NCBI RefSeq assembly: GCF_041381155.1
Contig: NC_091138.1
Coordinates: forward strand, 20,399,255-20,463,254
Direction of reading: 5' to 3'
DNA length: 64,000 bases
Source: Argopecten irradians
Taxonomy: Eukaryota; Mollusca; Bivalvia; Pectinida; Pectinidae
The first letter of the stretch is position 1. Every line of letters begins with the position of its first letter. Shown here piece after piece: positions 24,922 through 36,761 of this stretch. The notes beneath the pieces are model-generated. The model saw only the letters and a program-made list of their open reading frames with translations, ran no database searches and was not told the DNA's origin. The translations under genes were made by a program, and so were the position numbers.

Positions 24922-25428
24922 ATGAGTTGTAGTAAACTACAGAAATTTATTGATAAACCTATACCACATGTGGTGATAAGGAAGAAACCTATTGTACTTA
25001 CAAGTGGTAAGGGATTTTACCTGAAACGTCATTTGGATTTATTGCAAAATTTACGTTGTAATATTGAATTTAATTGTCAACCAGGTGGTCGTTTTATACA
25101 TTTTCTTCATTGGCTAGAGACTGAACTTCCAGTCAAAGTAATTTCTTATCCACATATTGTGTTATATGTTTGGCTAGGTACATGCGACCTTACTATCAAA
25201 CAAGGCAAATTTATTAGTCTAAGACACCAGACTTCTGAATTTGCAAATTATGATTTGCATTCTATTATCAACAAGTTTGTTTCTATTGTTTCCAATTTTC
25301 CTACTGTACAACTTATATTTTTGGAGATCCCTTCATACTCTATTCAAGAGTGGAACACATCCAAGGGACATCCGAATCCTGATTCATTCCAACATCAAGA
25401 TGTCATCCTTAATGTTGTATTCTTCTGA
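24922..25428 (+). pseudogene. SGNH-hydrolase-like ORF, first part (fossil)
   Basis: The segment includes VLTSGKGFYLKRH and WLGTCDLT, and a second segment at 26430-26640 has KDGIHPT. Their order resembles GDSL/SGNH folds, where a terminal D-x-x-H is catalytic. Its place directly upstream of gag suggests it belongs to the Gypsy element. Function as an esterase is inference only. Confidence 0.5.
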
Positions 25429-26424
25429 GGTTTCAGTCCCGTTGAAGTCTCGTTTCGACATAGATCAAAGAAGTTATGAGATTTTCAAATAAAATCTATC
25501 AATATCTGTAGCAAGTTGCCAGTTGCAAATTTTGTCAAAAAATTACATTTCTATTTTTAGTAGATTTTTTTATAAAGGGATTTTAAGAAATCACCCATTT
25601 GGCGGTCATTTTGAAATTGAGTCTTTTTTTCGCTTTGAGTAGAGCCACAATTTTACCATTTTTTTTCTGAAATTGTTTTTACTTAAATCATCGCTGCGCC
25701 AGTATTTTTAGCTGTATCGAGCTAATTTTTGCTGTAAATCTTTACTGGGTTCGTGGCAATCAAAATATTGAGCTTTAATGTGTGAAATGATACACTTTTG
25801 TCACTTAATTTTACCATTTAATGCAAATTTGAGCACTTTTATTTTTTACTCCAAAATACTGAAAAATAACAAATATTCAAATGGGCCAAAAAAGTAAGCA
25901 CACGGACCCCCCATTTTTCTGCCTGATTTAGAAAGAACAACCCTTTCCCTGTTGATATGCAAAATATTAACAAAAGTTTAATACCAGAACTTTTTCTATA
26001 AAGGGTTAAATTTGGCAAAAATGGCTGAAAATGGTGCATTTTGTAGCTCAAAATTAAGGGGTAGGGGTAACATATATTGTTATTCTGAGGAAAAATATTA
26101 GTCTTATTAATCAAAACTGGTATATTTTTAAAGAAGACTACTAGAAAATAAATTCTACAAATATCCATACATATCAAACACCTCATTAGGAAATTATGGC
26201 TTTAATATCTTGTGTATATGGTCAAAACGGCAAAATTCCCATAAAATCCAATATTTTGTCAACTAGGTATCTTTGAGTGACAATAGCTCAAAAACGAGCA
26301 CACGGACATATGTTTTTTCTTCCATTTTCTTTTATGATATGAATTCCTATTTCCAAAAATCTATATGAGCAAAAAAGTTTAATACAAGAAAATTTTGACT
26401 TCTCAGAGGAGTACATCCTTAATG
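25415..26424. mobile_element. ~1.0-kb insertion with 11-bp target duplication
   Basis: The 11 bases CATCCTTAATG occur at 25404-25414 and again at 26414-26424. Between them lies about 1 kb of AT-rich non-coding sequence with weak inverted ends (CTTCTGAGG.. and ..CTCAGAGGAG). This fits a non-autonomous DNA transposon that landed in the Gypsy-associated ORF. Confidence 0.6.
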
Positions 26425-26823
26425 ACAGGGTGTTGGAATTGAATAGTTTCCTTACGCAAGTCAATAATAGACTTTGTGTCTGCTCACCTCATCTCAGGTT
26501 GGACTTGGTAAGGTGCAGGAAGGCGAAACACCAGGATAAATCCAGGGTTTCACTGAATTTTGGTCTGTACAAGGACGGAATCCACCCTACTCCACTACTA
26601 GCTAGGTGTTGGATGAAAAGACTTGTTGTTTTTATTTGTACATTTTGTGGTTAAATGTCTGCCTATAGTTTGTATTTGTATGATTAAGTGGTTATCTTGT
26701 ATTCATCGTAGATAGGGATTGCCGCAATCACTTGGATACTAGATATTGTACTACTTATTTCATCGTTTATATTCGTTGTCTTATTAACTTTTACTTTGTA
26801 TTTCAATTAGTATTTTGTACAAC

Positions 26824-28005
26824 ATGGCAATGTCAAAGCCAAACGCAGGATCATCCAACTTGGATCAGACAGACTATGATCTCATGGCTAGCCTTTTGCG
26901 ACAGAATGACGACTATGTCCTGTTTACCAAGGTGGAGTATGACAGTATGTTGAGCCAAAACTATCCTAGTTCTGTCAAAACCCCTGCAGCCTCGGTATTG
27001 CCTCACAGGTAGAGTCAAATAGTGACAAAGTTATGGTAGGTGCCCCAGGTTATAAATTTGATTTTGTAGGACGTGGGGAGGGAGTGAATACTAGTACTCC
27101 TTTACCTCCAAAGGGTAATGAGTACTAATGACCCTAGTGATTCTCCATTTTCAGGGCTGGGGGGAGGATATGGAGTTCCACTCACTCCACCAACCCAAAG
27201 TAGGGATACACACCTTTTACCTCAAGTTCCGAAAATCTCCACATTCTCAGGAGATGAGTCACCTCAGCGTGGTGAAACCACCTATGAGGGTTGGCGGTAT
27301 GAGGTAAGGTGTTTAGCATCCGACAGCACCCTGTCAGAAGAGTTGATTCTCCAAGCCATCAGGAAATCACTCAGGGGTATCGCTCGTCAGACGCTTATAC
27401 CATTAGGTCTTAGGGCAACTTTGTCTGAGATTTTAAGGAAACTAGACACCTTCTTGGGTAACGTAGCTTCTGATGAAGTTGTGTTACAGCAGTTTTACTC
27501 TGCTACACAGAAAGAAGGTGAGTCCGTCACCGCTTATGGGTGCAGACTCGAGGCACTGTTACAGCTCGCCATTAACAGTGGACATATAAACTCTGCAGCC
27601 AGAGACGACATGCTCCGATCCAAATTTTGCGCTGTGACAAATTGAAAGGCCAGACGCGTCACAAGTATGACTCCATTAAGTCATATGACTTGCTGTAAAG
27701 GGAAGTCAGAGCGGTAGACCTTGAGCTTAATCCAGCTCAGAAGGCAACCGAAAAGTAAAAAAAAGGCTAAAGCTCAGCATAACCCTGTACAAGTTTCAGA
27801 GGGCGACGTAAAACTTGACAAGCTCACTAACCAGGTAAGTGCCTTAATGAGCAAAATCAAGGTCCTCGAAAAGAAGCTTGAGGGTAATAGTAAGTCTGGG
27901 GCAAACCAAAATAAAGGGAAGGCTGGACGCAGAGATGGGTACCAGAAACAGAATAAAGGTTATGCCCAGAAACCCTCAGCAGGAAAGTCTGAGCCAAAAG
28001 AGTAA
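26824..28005 (+). pseudogene. Gypsy gag (fossil)
   Basis: The parts include VPKISTFSGDE, TTYEGWRYEVRCL and QQFYSATQKEGESV, typical of Ty3/Gypsy and PNMA-type capsids. A Lys/Gly-rich nucleocapsid-like tail follows at 27721-28005. Confidence 0.8.
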
Positions 28006-28088
28006 CCTCCCTTGGGCAGATGAGGGATGGTGTAGTTAGGTAAAGCCCGATTAACACTAATAGTACTGACAGTACTCTGTATGATAGA

Positions 28089-28470
28089 ATGGTTGGTGGT
28101 CCTAATGTTGACCATATCATACTAGGGGGAAAGAAATATTCTGCTCTCATTGATAGTGGCTCTATGATCACTTGTGTCTCAGAGAAATGTTACAAATCTC
28201 TGAATCCTAAGCCTGTTCTGATGGATATCAAAGATTTTAATCTTAAGGTATTTGGAGCAGGTGGGTCTAAGTTACCATACTTAGGATATATTGAGGCAGA
28301 TATCACTATTCCATTTATGTCAGATTGTGAATTTTGTGTACCTATTCTGGTAACATCGATGACCAACTATAACAGACAAGTCTATGTGATTGTTGGCACA
28401 AATATCATTCGTATGTGTAGGAATATACAACAGACTGGCTCTGATTCTACATTTCCAGATGCCTGTTAGT
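28089..28470 (+). pseudogene. Gypsy aspartic protease (fossil)
   Basis: ALIDSGSMITCVSE gives the retropepsin D-S-G active-site motif, followed by a beta-rich segment with VIVGTNII. Confidence 0.75.
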
Positions 28471-28896
28471 CTGCTGTTAATAGTTTGTGTGTTAACAATC
28501 CAATGGTGGTGAAATCTGCCAATACATACCCAGTGTCCATAGGTCCAAACCAGGTAAAGACTGTCCATGGCTTGGTACGTAAGCATGGTGATTTTAGCTG
28601 TAACAGAACAGGGCAGTTCTCTGCAATCCGGAAACCTTGTTGTATGTCAAAGGGTAGTGTCACTTGAATGTGCACCTGGAAGACTTAAACGAGTACCAGT
28701 CCGGATCTGTTATCTGTCTACGGAGTCGATTACTATATCACCAGAATCGCCTCTCTGTAATCTCACAGATGTTAAGGTCATGGACCGGTGGTCCCCAGAA
28801 CCCTCTAGTAAGGATACTGAATCCTCTAAGACTAAGGGGGAATGATGGAACAAACTGGGGGTCTTCGTAAACAGGGATAATCTCACTCATGAGCAG

Positions 28897-30441
28897 TTGG
28901 AGAGAGCATATCAGGTACTGGGTAAGTGGCAACATATTTTCTCCACATCCCCAAAGGATTTAGGGAAGACAGACCTGGTGCAGCACGAGATTAAACTCTC
29001 AGACGATATTCCATTTAAGGAACCGTATCGTCGTAATCCACCAGGAATGTACGAGGAAGTGAGACAACATCTTAAAGAGATGTTAGACTCTGACGCTATC
29101 AGAGAGTCTCACAGTCCCTACTGTTCGAATGTGGTCCCTGAAATTTTGCATTGATTTGCGTAAACTCAATGGGAAAACCATTAAGGATGCTTAAGGATGG
29201 AGGAAACCATGGACCCCCTTATTGGTTCGCGATACTTCAGTAAACTGGACTTGAGATCTGGTTACTGGCAGGTCGAAATCAAAAAGGAGGACAAGGCTAA
29301 GACAGCTTTTTCTGTCGGACCACTCGGTTTCTTTGAATGTAACCGCATGGCGTTTGGTCTAACTAATGCCCCTGCGACATTTCAAAGATTAATGCAAGCC
29401 TGTATGGGTGAGAGTCATCTTAAGGAATGTTTAATTTTCTTTGATGATATTCTCTGAGGAACACCTCAAAAAACTGGAAGGTGTGTTTGAACGGCTTGAG
29501 AAACAAAGCTGAAAGGGTCTAAGCGCGAGTTCTTTAAAACTCATGTGCGCTATCTGGGCCACATAGTTTCTGAGAAAGGAATTCAAACTGACCCAGAGAG
29601 ACTTTCAGCATTAAAGACATGGCCGGAACCAGTCAATGTCAAAACCTTGCGCTCTTTTCTAGGTTTTACAGGGTACTACAGGAGGTTCATTAAGGATTAT
29701 GCTAAAGTCATAAAACCTTTAAACGATCTCCTTGTTGGACACTGTACCCACAAAAATGTTAAGGGGCCAAAGAAAAAGATTCCCTGTGTATGGGGGGATA
29801 GTCAACAGAAGGCTTTTGATACTATTGTTGGTCTTCTATCATCTCCACCAGTGTTAGCATATGCGGACTTTACTAAGCCTTTTATTGTTAACACGGATGC
29901 CTAAATAGAAGGTTTAGGTGCTGTATTGTACCAGAATCAAGGGGGCCATGAATGGGTAATAGCGTATGCTAGTCGAGAATTACGTCCCAGGGAAAAGAAC
30001 TACCCAGCTCATAAGTTGGAATTTCTTTGTCTCAAATGATCACTCACTGACAAGTTCCATGATTACCTGTATGGCAACACTTTTGAGGTACGTACAGATA
30101 CCAACCCTCTAACCTATGTGACGACCACTGCAAAGCTGGACACAGCAAGCCATAGGTGGTTAGCCTCACTCTCAAACTACAACTTTAAATTAGTCTATAG
30201 AGCGGACCGTCTTAATGGGGACGCTGATGGGTTATTAAGGCGACCATATCAACTAGAGGAAGTTTTCCCAGATGTTGTGAGAGCAGTTTCCTGTGCTTGT
30301 TTGACTACGAGAGAAGAATTGCCATTAGCTGAAACTGTGGTACTCTCAAACACATCATCCCTAGAACCAGAGAATGATACAGAGAATGACACTCTAGATA
30401 TGGGTTATGTAAAACTCTCTGGTGTGGATTGGGAAAAATAA
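28897..30441 (+). pseudogene. Gypsy reverse transcriptase and RNase H (fossil)
   Basis: YFSKLDLRSGYWQVEI, MAFGLTNAPATFQRLM and FFDDIL are Ty3/Gypsy RT blocks. FLGFTGYYRRFIKDYAK marks the connection and ADRLNGDADGLLRRP the RNase H end. Confidence 0.9.
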
Positions 30442-30479
30442 CAGTCCTTAGATAAACATCTCAGGAGGGTTACATATTT

Positions 30480-32097
30480 TGTCAGGGAGGGGGTTCGACC
30501 TGATAAGAGTATTCTGAGACACGAACCTGAGGAAGTGCGGCAGTATATGCGGGAGTGGCGGCTGTTTCAACTGCGTAATGGTGTGTTGTATAGAAACAAC
30601 ACCATTGATAATGACCCTATTCAGCAGCTAGTCATTCCTAAGGCATATAGAGAGAAGGTCCTCAGGGGAGTGCATGGAGATGTCGGTCATCAGGGACGTG
30701 ACCGGACAAACTAGTTGGCAAAGCGTCGTTTTTTTGGCCTGGCTTTGATGGCGAGGTAAATAGATGGGTTGAAAGCTATGGTAGGTGTATTCGTAGAAAA
30801 AAAAACCTACTGTCCCAAAAGCAGAGTTGGTTAACATCCAAAGTTCTCGACCAATGGAACTACTCTGCATTGACTATTTGACATTGGAAAGGTCAAAGGA
30901 GGCTACGAAAATGTGCTGGTTATCACTGACCATTTCACCCGCTATGCCCAGGCAATTCCAACCAGGAACCAGTTAGCGAGTACCACCGCCAGGGTGTTGT
31001 ACGAGCAGTTCATTGTCCACTACAGCTTTCCTGCCCAAATCCACAGTGACCAGGGTAGGAATTTTGAAAGCAAAGTTATCAAGGAACTTTGCTAGATAGC
31101 TGGAGTGGATAAAACGAGAACTATCCCTTACCATCCTATGGGCAATGGCATGGTCGAACGGTTCAACCAAACTTTTACTAAAATGTTAGGTACAATGGAG
31201 GAAGAACAGAAATCCAATTGTTAATCTTACGTGGCTCCTCTTGTTCACGCATATTATGCTACAAAACATGAGACCTCTGGATATTCCCCTCATTACCTAA
31301 TGTTTGGTTGGTACCCAAGACTTAGTGTAGATGCATTTTTAGGCATCGATACAGATTCTTATACTGTAGGGAGTCGCCAGAATTATGCCTAAAAGCTTAA
31401 GCGTCGGTTAGACTTTGCCTACAAAACTGAAAGCGATAGGAAGGGTAAGAGGTACAAAGATAGGTACGATAGGGGAGTTAGAGAAGCTACTCTAGAAGTA
31501 GGTGACCGGGTTCTGATGAGGAACGTAGGTATATGTGGCAAACAGAAATTAGCTGATAAATGGGCTAAGGATCCCTAAATTATCCTTATTATACCAAATG
31601 CTGATATGCCCGTATACAAGATCCGGAAAGAGTCGGGACAGGGACCTATTAAAACTGTGCATAGGAACCTGCTCCTCCCTTTCATTAGGCTATCTAGAAC
31701 ACAGGGTACTGATGAACCAAGGGAGACAACTCAGAATCAGAATCCCGGGATACAGTTTGATGAGAGTTCCTCCTCCACTACTGACTCTGATAGCTCAGAT
31801 GATGATGGAAGTCAAACACCCAGGTACGTCATTCCTGCGAGGAGACCCAGGCGCACTGTCGCTGGCGCGCAACGACCAGTGCAACCAAATACTGTTGGTA
31901 CAGAGAATTCTCCGAAACGGGGTACCAGGGGTGTGTGTCGAAAGTCTAGCGCTGCAGGCATGCGCAGTGTTGGTCAGACACAAGACTCAGTTCAAGCTAC
32001 AAGATCCAGACGAGCCTGTAAACCTCCTAAGTTGTATGGAGAATGGCTCATGGAAACCCTGGTGCCGTCAAATTCTGGGTCTGAGGTGTACGTTTAG
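30480..32097 (+). pseudogene. Gypsy integrase and C-terminal tail (fossil)
   Basis: VLVITDHFTRYAQAIPT and FPAQIHSDQGRNFESK are the integrase core D and D motifs, followed by YHPMGNGMVERFNQTF. The 31606-32097 tail is Ser/Asp- and Arg-rich. Confidence 0.85.
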
Positions 32098-32404
32098 ACA
32101 TTTAGAGCTGTGGGAGAATGTCATAGTGAGCAAAGACCACTCCTGATTGTGAAAATTATATTTAATCTCTACAGCTACTAATGTGTATTACCTTATGGTT
32201 TACCATTTATTAAGTAGAATTGTAGCATAATTGCAATTTACATTTAATTATAATAAATGTTAGATTATATTCGCATCAGGAATGCTTTGTTTCACTTGGC
32301 AGAGGAGAAATTCTAGTTAAGCTATAGATTCTGGATATTACCTTAGGACACTGGCCAAGGAGATAAATTTTGTAAATATTGATTTCTAATATTGGTAATT
32401 TTTA

Positions 32405-33475
32405 GGTCATCTGACCCGAAGGGTCAGGATGACCTATAGCCATCATGCTTCGTCCGTCGTCGTGCGCCGTGCGCCGTGCGCCGTGCGCCGTCCGTAAACT
32501 TTTCACCTTTCAAATCTTCTTCTCAAGTTTTGACCAGTGGGATTGAGCTGAAACTTACCTGAAATGATCCTGAGATGGTCCCGACAAAGTGTTCTTATTT
32601 TTCGGGTTGATCCGAAATCCAAGATGGCCGCCACAGCCGCCATCTTTTTGAACACATTTTGAACTTCTTCTCAAGTTCAACCAATGCTATTTGGCTGAAA
32701 TTTGCATGAAATGATCCTTACATGGTCCCAACAAAGTGTTCTTATTTTTCGGGTCGATCCGAAATCCAAGATGGCCGCCAATGCCGCCATCTTGAAAACA
32801 CATTTTGAACTTCTTCTCAAGTTCTACCGGTGTGCTTTGGCTAAAACTTGCATGAAATGATCCTGACATGGTCCCGACAAAGTGTTGTTATTTTTCGGGT
32901 TGATCCGAAATCCAAAATGGCAGCCACAGCCGCCATCTTGAAAACACATTTTGAACTTCTTCTCAAGTTCAACCGATGCGATTTGGCTGAAACTTGCATG
33001 AAATGATCCTTACATGGTCCCAACAAAGTGTTTTTATTTTTCGGGTCGATCCGAAATCCAAGATGGCCGCCACAGCCGACATCTTGAAAATATATTTTGA
33101 ACTTCTCCTCAAGTTCTACAGGTGCGATTTGGCTGAAACTTGCATGAAATGATCCTGACATGGTCCCGACAAAGTGTTCTTATTTTTCGGGTCGATCCGA
33201 AATCCAAGATGGCCGCCACAGCCGCCATCTTGAAAACACTTTTTGAAATTCTGCTCAAGTTCTACAGATGCGATTTGACTGAAACTTGCATGAAATGATC
33301 CTGACATGGTCCCGACAAAGTGTTGTTTTTTCGGGTTGATCCGAAATCCAAGATGGCCGCCACAGCCGTCATCTTGAAAACACATTTTGAACTTCTTCTC
33401 AAGATCTGCCGGTGCGATTTGGCTGAAACTTGCATGAAATGTTCCTGACATGGTCCTGACAAACTACATTTCCTA
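32405..33475 (+). repeat. 146-bp satellite array, forward orientation
   Basis: About seven monomers spaced 145-148 bp, carrying CCGAAATCCAAGATGGCCGC and ATGGTCCCGACAAAGTGTT. A GC-rich lead-in has GTGCGCCGT repeats and a GGTCATCTGACCCGAAGGGT palindrome-like start. It abuts the Gypsy fossil. Minus-strand ORFs here reflect the repeat. Confidence 0.88.
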
Positions 33476-33489
33476 GTATGTCAAACTTA

Positions 33490-34095
33490 CAAAAATCTAT
33501 CAACAATACAAACAGGGAAACAATATGGAAACCTAGAGAAAAAATGAACAATATTGAAGCCAACGTATGCCAAGAAAATTAAAACTGAAGTTGCTGCAAC
33601 AGGGGAAGATATATATATATATATAAAGAAATAAAATAAGACCTGGACAAGGGAATTCGTGAACAAATCAGTGAACAGCTACAAAGTACTCTTTCTCAAA
33701 GTGTAAGGCAGGAAGTCATTGAAATAGAAGCGCAGAAAAAAGTATAAATGTCATGGTGTTCAACCTACCTGAATTAACTAAACAAAATGGAAATGAGAGA
33801 AAGAACGAAGACCTCACAAAAATGACAACAATAATTAGGGAGCTCGGCCTGCCGGCGAACACTCAGGAAGCCATAAGACTGGGTATGGCCAGCCGTGATA
33901 AAATTAGACCATTAAAATCACACTGGAAAGCAAGATAGACCGCTACAACTTACTGCAAAAGGCAAGAACGATCAAATCAACATTTTCCACCTTCAAAGGT
34001 GTAATCAAAGTTAAAGATCTCACTTCACGACAAAGACAGAGAATAAAAAAGGAGAAATGAAAGAACGAACTCGACCGCTGGGAACCGAAAAACCT
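33490..34095 (+). pseudogene. LINE ORF1 fragment
   Basis: A coiled-coil-like segment (QISEQLQSTLSQSVRQE) and VMVFNLPELTKQN, then DRYNLLQKARTIKSTF, match the ORF1 nucleic-acid-binding protein of CR1/L2-like non-LTR elements. Several stops and frame changes break it. Confidence 0.65.
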
Positions 34096-34435
34096 ATCCG
34101 GAATAGCTTTAAAGTTATATTGCATGCTTATTTCATTGTAACCATATGTCATTTGATATTTGAACATTGACATGTAACTTGATGATTTTGCTCCCCAAAA
34201 GCATAGGTAAAAGTGGTAAAATTAGAAGAAAGTGTAAAACTCAGACAGACGGAGAAAAACATATATAACATCTAAACAGTTTTCAATATGACAAAAAGCG
34301 CTAAAGTTATAGACCATACAACTTTAACAAAGGACTATAATTAATTTTTCTTTGTTTTCATGTACCAAATCTGGCTTTCTGATTGGCCAATATTTTTTTT
34401 GCATACCACTATGAAAAAAAAATCGGAGAATGGCG

Positions 34436-35022
34436 CTTTCACAACGGAGATGACGTCGTTGTAATATATTTCGATTAAAAGGACGAACTCCAAAGATGCA
34501 GAATAATTTTCCAAATATGAATTTATTAAATGTAACTTCCTAGAAGTCGGTAGGCGATTCCCGGAGTATCCGAAAATCGACCCGTGTCGTCCGAGCTCTA
34601 GACCCTAACTAACTCATCACAAAGCATAACACATATGATTATATAACAATATCAAAAACACGGAAGATAAACAGATCTAGATGGCATTTAGAATTCAAGT
34701 GTCAGTGGTCTTACAGGTGAATTAATTGTCCAATGTCCTTGGGGATACGTGTCACACCTGGTTGGACCGGTCTCCTTAATACTTCTCGGTTAACACCACA
34801 CAATAAATAGATATAATTACTACTCAGAATTAAGTCAACAACAATAAATCAAAGAGTTAAGAATAGCAATATAGAAAGTAAATGAATTGATCATAGAATT
34901 TCAGTACAATATTATTACACAATATTAAAATGATTTAGCAAAATTTGGTAATCAAAAGTCTCGAATGATATAATAAACCGAATGTACACAAATGTTCTAA
35001 TAAGCACTTTTTCCTTATGAAA
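34436..35022 (-). repeat. Element 2, left (3') terminal repeat
   Basis: 587-bp direct repeat of 36175-36761. Confidence 0.92.
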
Positions 35023-35044
35023 TTTCCCTCCGGCTTCGAAAAAT

Positions 35045-35059
35045 GTCGCGTCCCGCGAC
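35045..35059 (-). promoter_or_regulatory. Element 2 hairpin before 3' LTR
   Basis: Six-base-pair stem GTCGCG-TCC-CGCGAC directly after the ORF stop. Compared with element 1 the second pair is T:A instead of A:T. Confidence 0.65.
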
Positions 35060-35063
35060 TCTT

Positions 35064-36089
35064 TTAACGATAATATCTGCCAGGTCTGTTATTTCTACTG
35101 TGTCCTCTTACTCGGCCGGAATTCCAATTATTACAACAAACACTCGTGGGTGGTTGCGTTGATTGTAGCGTTTCCAGTTGTCTCTTTAGATCATATATTT
35201 GCGTTTTTAACGTATTGTTTGATGCTATATAAATTTTGTTTTGAAGGTTGATGTCGTCCAGTTGGTGTGATTTATGCTTTAAATCCATAATTTCATACTT
35301 TTGTTTTTGAATTAGGTCCGAAAAGGTTTTCTTATCTTCCTCGCTGTTTCGAACGATGTCCAGCGCTGAGTCCAGCTGTTTGTTTGACTCGGATATTTCT
35401 TCCCGTAGTCTCGAATTCTCCATTCGTAATATGGCGAGTTCTTCACTAAATGTGATGCACTCACACTGTTGGGAACATTTCTGCTGTAATCCATCCTTAG
35501 AAAGTTTTTCGCACTCTTCTGATAGTTTAGAAACTTGCTGCCGAAGTTTTGCTATTATTTTCTGATCTGCTATTCCATTCCAGTTACATATGTTAGATAT
35601 TTCATTGTCCGAAATAGTTGAAAATGGTAGCATACCTTGAAGACTTTTCCTCTCTTTGAAAGCTGATATTCTTTCCTTGTCTCTCCTCTTTTTGGCGCGG
35701 GATTTACACTTGTTCCTTCTCTGTTTCTCGTGTCGATGCAACATCCCAGACAGTTGCGGATACGTAGCGTCTCTGTTATTTTGAATTCCGGCGTCCCTGC
35801 CGTTCTGAATTCCCGTTTGATTCCTCGAATCAATTGTCCTTAGACCATTATGACGCCTACTTGTTTTGAAACGAAACTCACATGAGAAACAGTTCCTAGA
35901 AAAGTGTCCAATTTTTCCACACTTGAAGCACTGGGATAATAAAGCAGGACATACACTAAGATGACCATAACTAAAGGTGAGGCCACAACGGGTACAATTT
36001 CTGTTACTCGGTAAGGTCCAGCTGCTTCGTCCAGTTCCGGTAGGATTCCAGAATTGCTGAGGAGTGCATCTTTGATAGAAAGTCGTCAT
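35064..36089 (-). CDS. Element 2 ORF: double zinc knuckle plus long coiled coil
   Basis: 341 residues. The N-terminal pair of knuckles repeats the element 1 pattern: C-x2-C-x7-H-x3-C (CTRCGLTFSYGHLSVC) then canonical CFKCGKIGHFSRNC. A basic segment KSRAKKRRDKERISAFKERK and MLPFSTISDNE match the element 1 motifs in the same order. Residues about 180-315 form a long coiled coil (KLRQQVSKLSEECEKL, LKRQLETLQST). An Arg/Gly/Asn-rich tail follows. It is probably an RNA-binding, self-associating Gag-like protein. Confidence 0.78.
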   Translation of the reverse strand: MTTFYQRCTPQQFWNPTGTGRSSWTLPSNRNCTRCGLTFSYGHLSVCPALLSQCFKCGKIGHFSRNCFSCEFRFKTSRRHNGLRTIDSRNQTGIQNGRDAGIQNNRDATYPQLSGMLHRHEKQRRNKCKSRAKKRRDKERISAFKERKSLQGMLPFSTISDNEISNICNWNGIADQKIIAKLRQQVSKLSEECEKLSKDGLQQKCSQQCECITFSEELAILRMENSRLREEISESNKQLDSALDIVRNSEEDKKTFSDLIQKQKYEIMDLKHKSHQLDDINLQNKIYIASNNTLKTQIYDLKRQLETLQSTQPPTSVCCNNWNSGRVRGHSRNNRPGRYYR

Positions 36090-36174
36090 CTTGGGAATCT
36101 CTCGCTTGGCTCTTCATGTACTTGGAAAGCGTACCCAGCTAAAAAGTGGGTACAACCCGGATAGCTCCACCAAT

Positions 36175-36761
36175 CTTTCACAACGGAGATGACGTCGTTG
36201 TGATATATTTCGATTAAAAGGACGAACTCCAAAGATGCAGAATAATTTTCCAAATATGAATTTATTAAATGTAACTTCCTAGAAGTCGGTAGGCGATTCC
36301 CGGAGTATCCGAAAATCGACCCGTGTCGTCCGAGCTCTAGACCCTAACTAACTCATCACAAAGCATAACACATATGATTATATAACAATATCAAAAACAC
36401 GGAAGATAAACAGATCTAGATGGCATTTAGAATTCAAGTGTCAGTGGTCTTACAGGTGAATTAATTGTCCAATGTCCTTGGGGATACGTGTCACACCTGG
36501 TTGGACCGGTCTCCTTAATACTTCTCGGTTAACACCACACAATAAATAGATATAATTACTACTCAGAATTAAGTCAACAACAATAAATCAAAGAGTTAAG
36601 AATAGCAATATAGAAAGTAAATGAATTTATCATAGAATTTCAGTACAATATTATTACACAATATTAAAATGATTTAGCAAAATTTGGTAATCAAAAGTCT
36701 CGAATGATATAATAAACCGAATGTACACAAATGTTCTAATAAGCACTTTTTCCTTATGAAA
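36175..36761 (-). repeat. Element 2, right (5') terminal repeat
   Basis: 587-bp direct repeat of 34436-35022. The leader block with the 7-bp hairpin lies directly left of it (36122-36174). Confidence 0.92.

Larger units (their letters stand above)
24650..32404 (+). mobile_element. Broken Ty3/Gypsy retrotransposon with upstream SGNH-like ORF
   Basis: In order: an SGNH-hydrolase-like ORF (24922 to about 26640, split by an inserted element), gag (26824-28005), aspartic protease (28089-28470), reverse transcriptase and RNase H (28897-30441), integrase (about 30480-31600), and a C-terminal tail (31606-32097). A candidate purine tract and LTR start lie near 32117. The order and motifs fit Ty3/Gypsy, and the gag resembles the lineage that gave rise to vertebrate PNMA genes. 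The element is clearly dead, with roughly ten or more breaks. No matching 5' LTR is visible, and the 3' LTR seems cut by the satellite at 32405. Age cannot be estimated from LTR divergence. Confidence 0.88.
34436..36761 (-). mobile_element. Non-autonomous LTR element 2, gag-only type
   Basis: A 2.33-kb element looks whole. It has 587-bp direct terminal repeats differing at about two positions (very young), termini TTTCA..TGAAA, a TTGGTGGAG primer-like site, a single open ORF, a hairpin and a purine tract CCGGAGGGAAA. Gene content and signals mirror element 1 while the LTRs do not align, so the two are separate families of one type. No flanking target duplication was found. Confidence 0.85.

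Noticed and set aside
25839-26186. Minus-strand 115-codon ORF in the 1-kb insertion
   Set aside because: Low-complexity AT-driven translation without domain or conserved motif.
32687-33462. Minus-strand ORFs with repeated MSGSFHASFSQ peptides
   Set aside because: Translation of the 146-bp satellite; no independent support.
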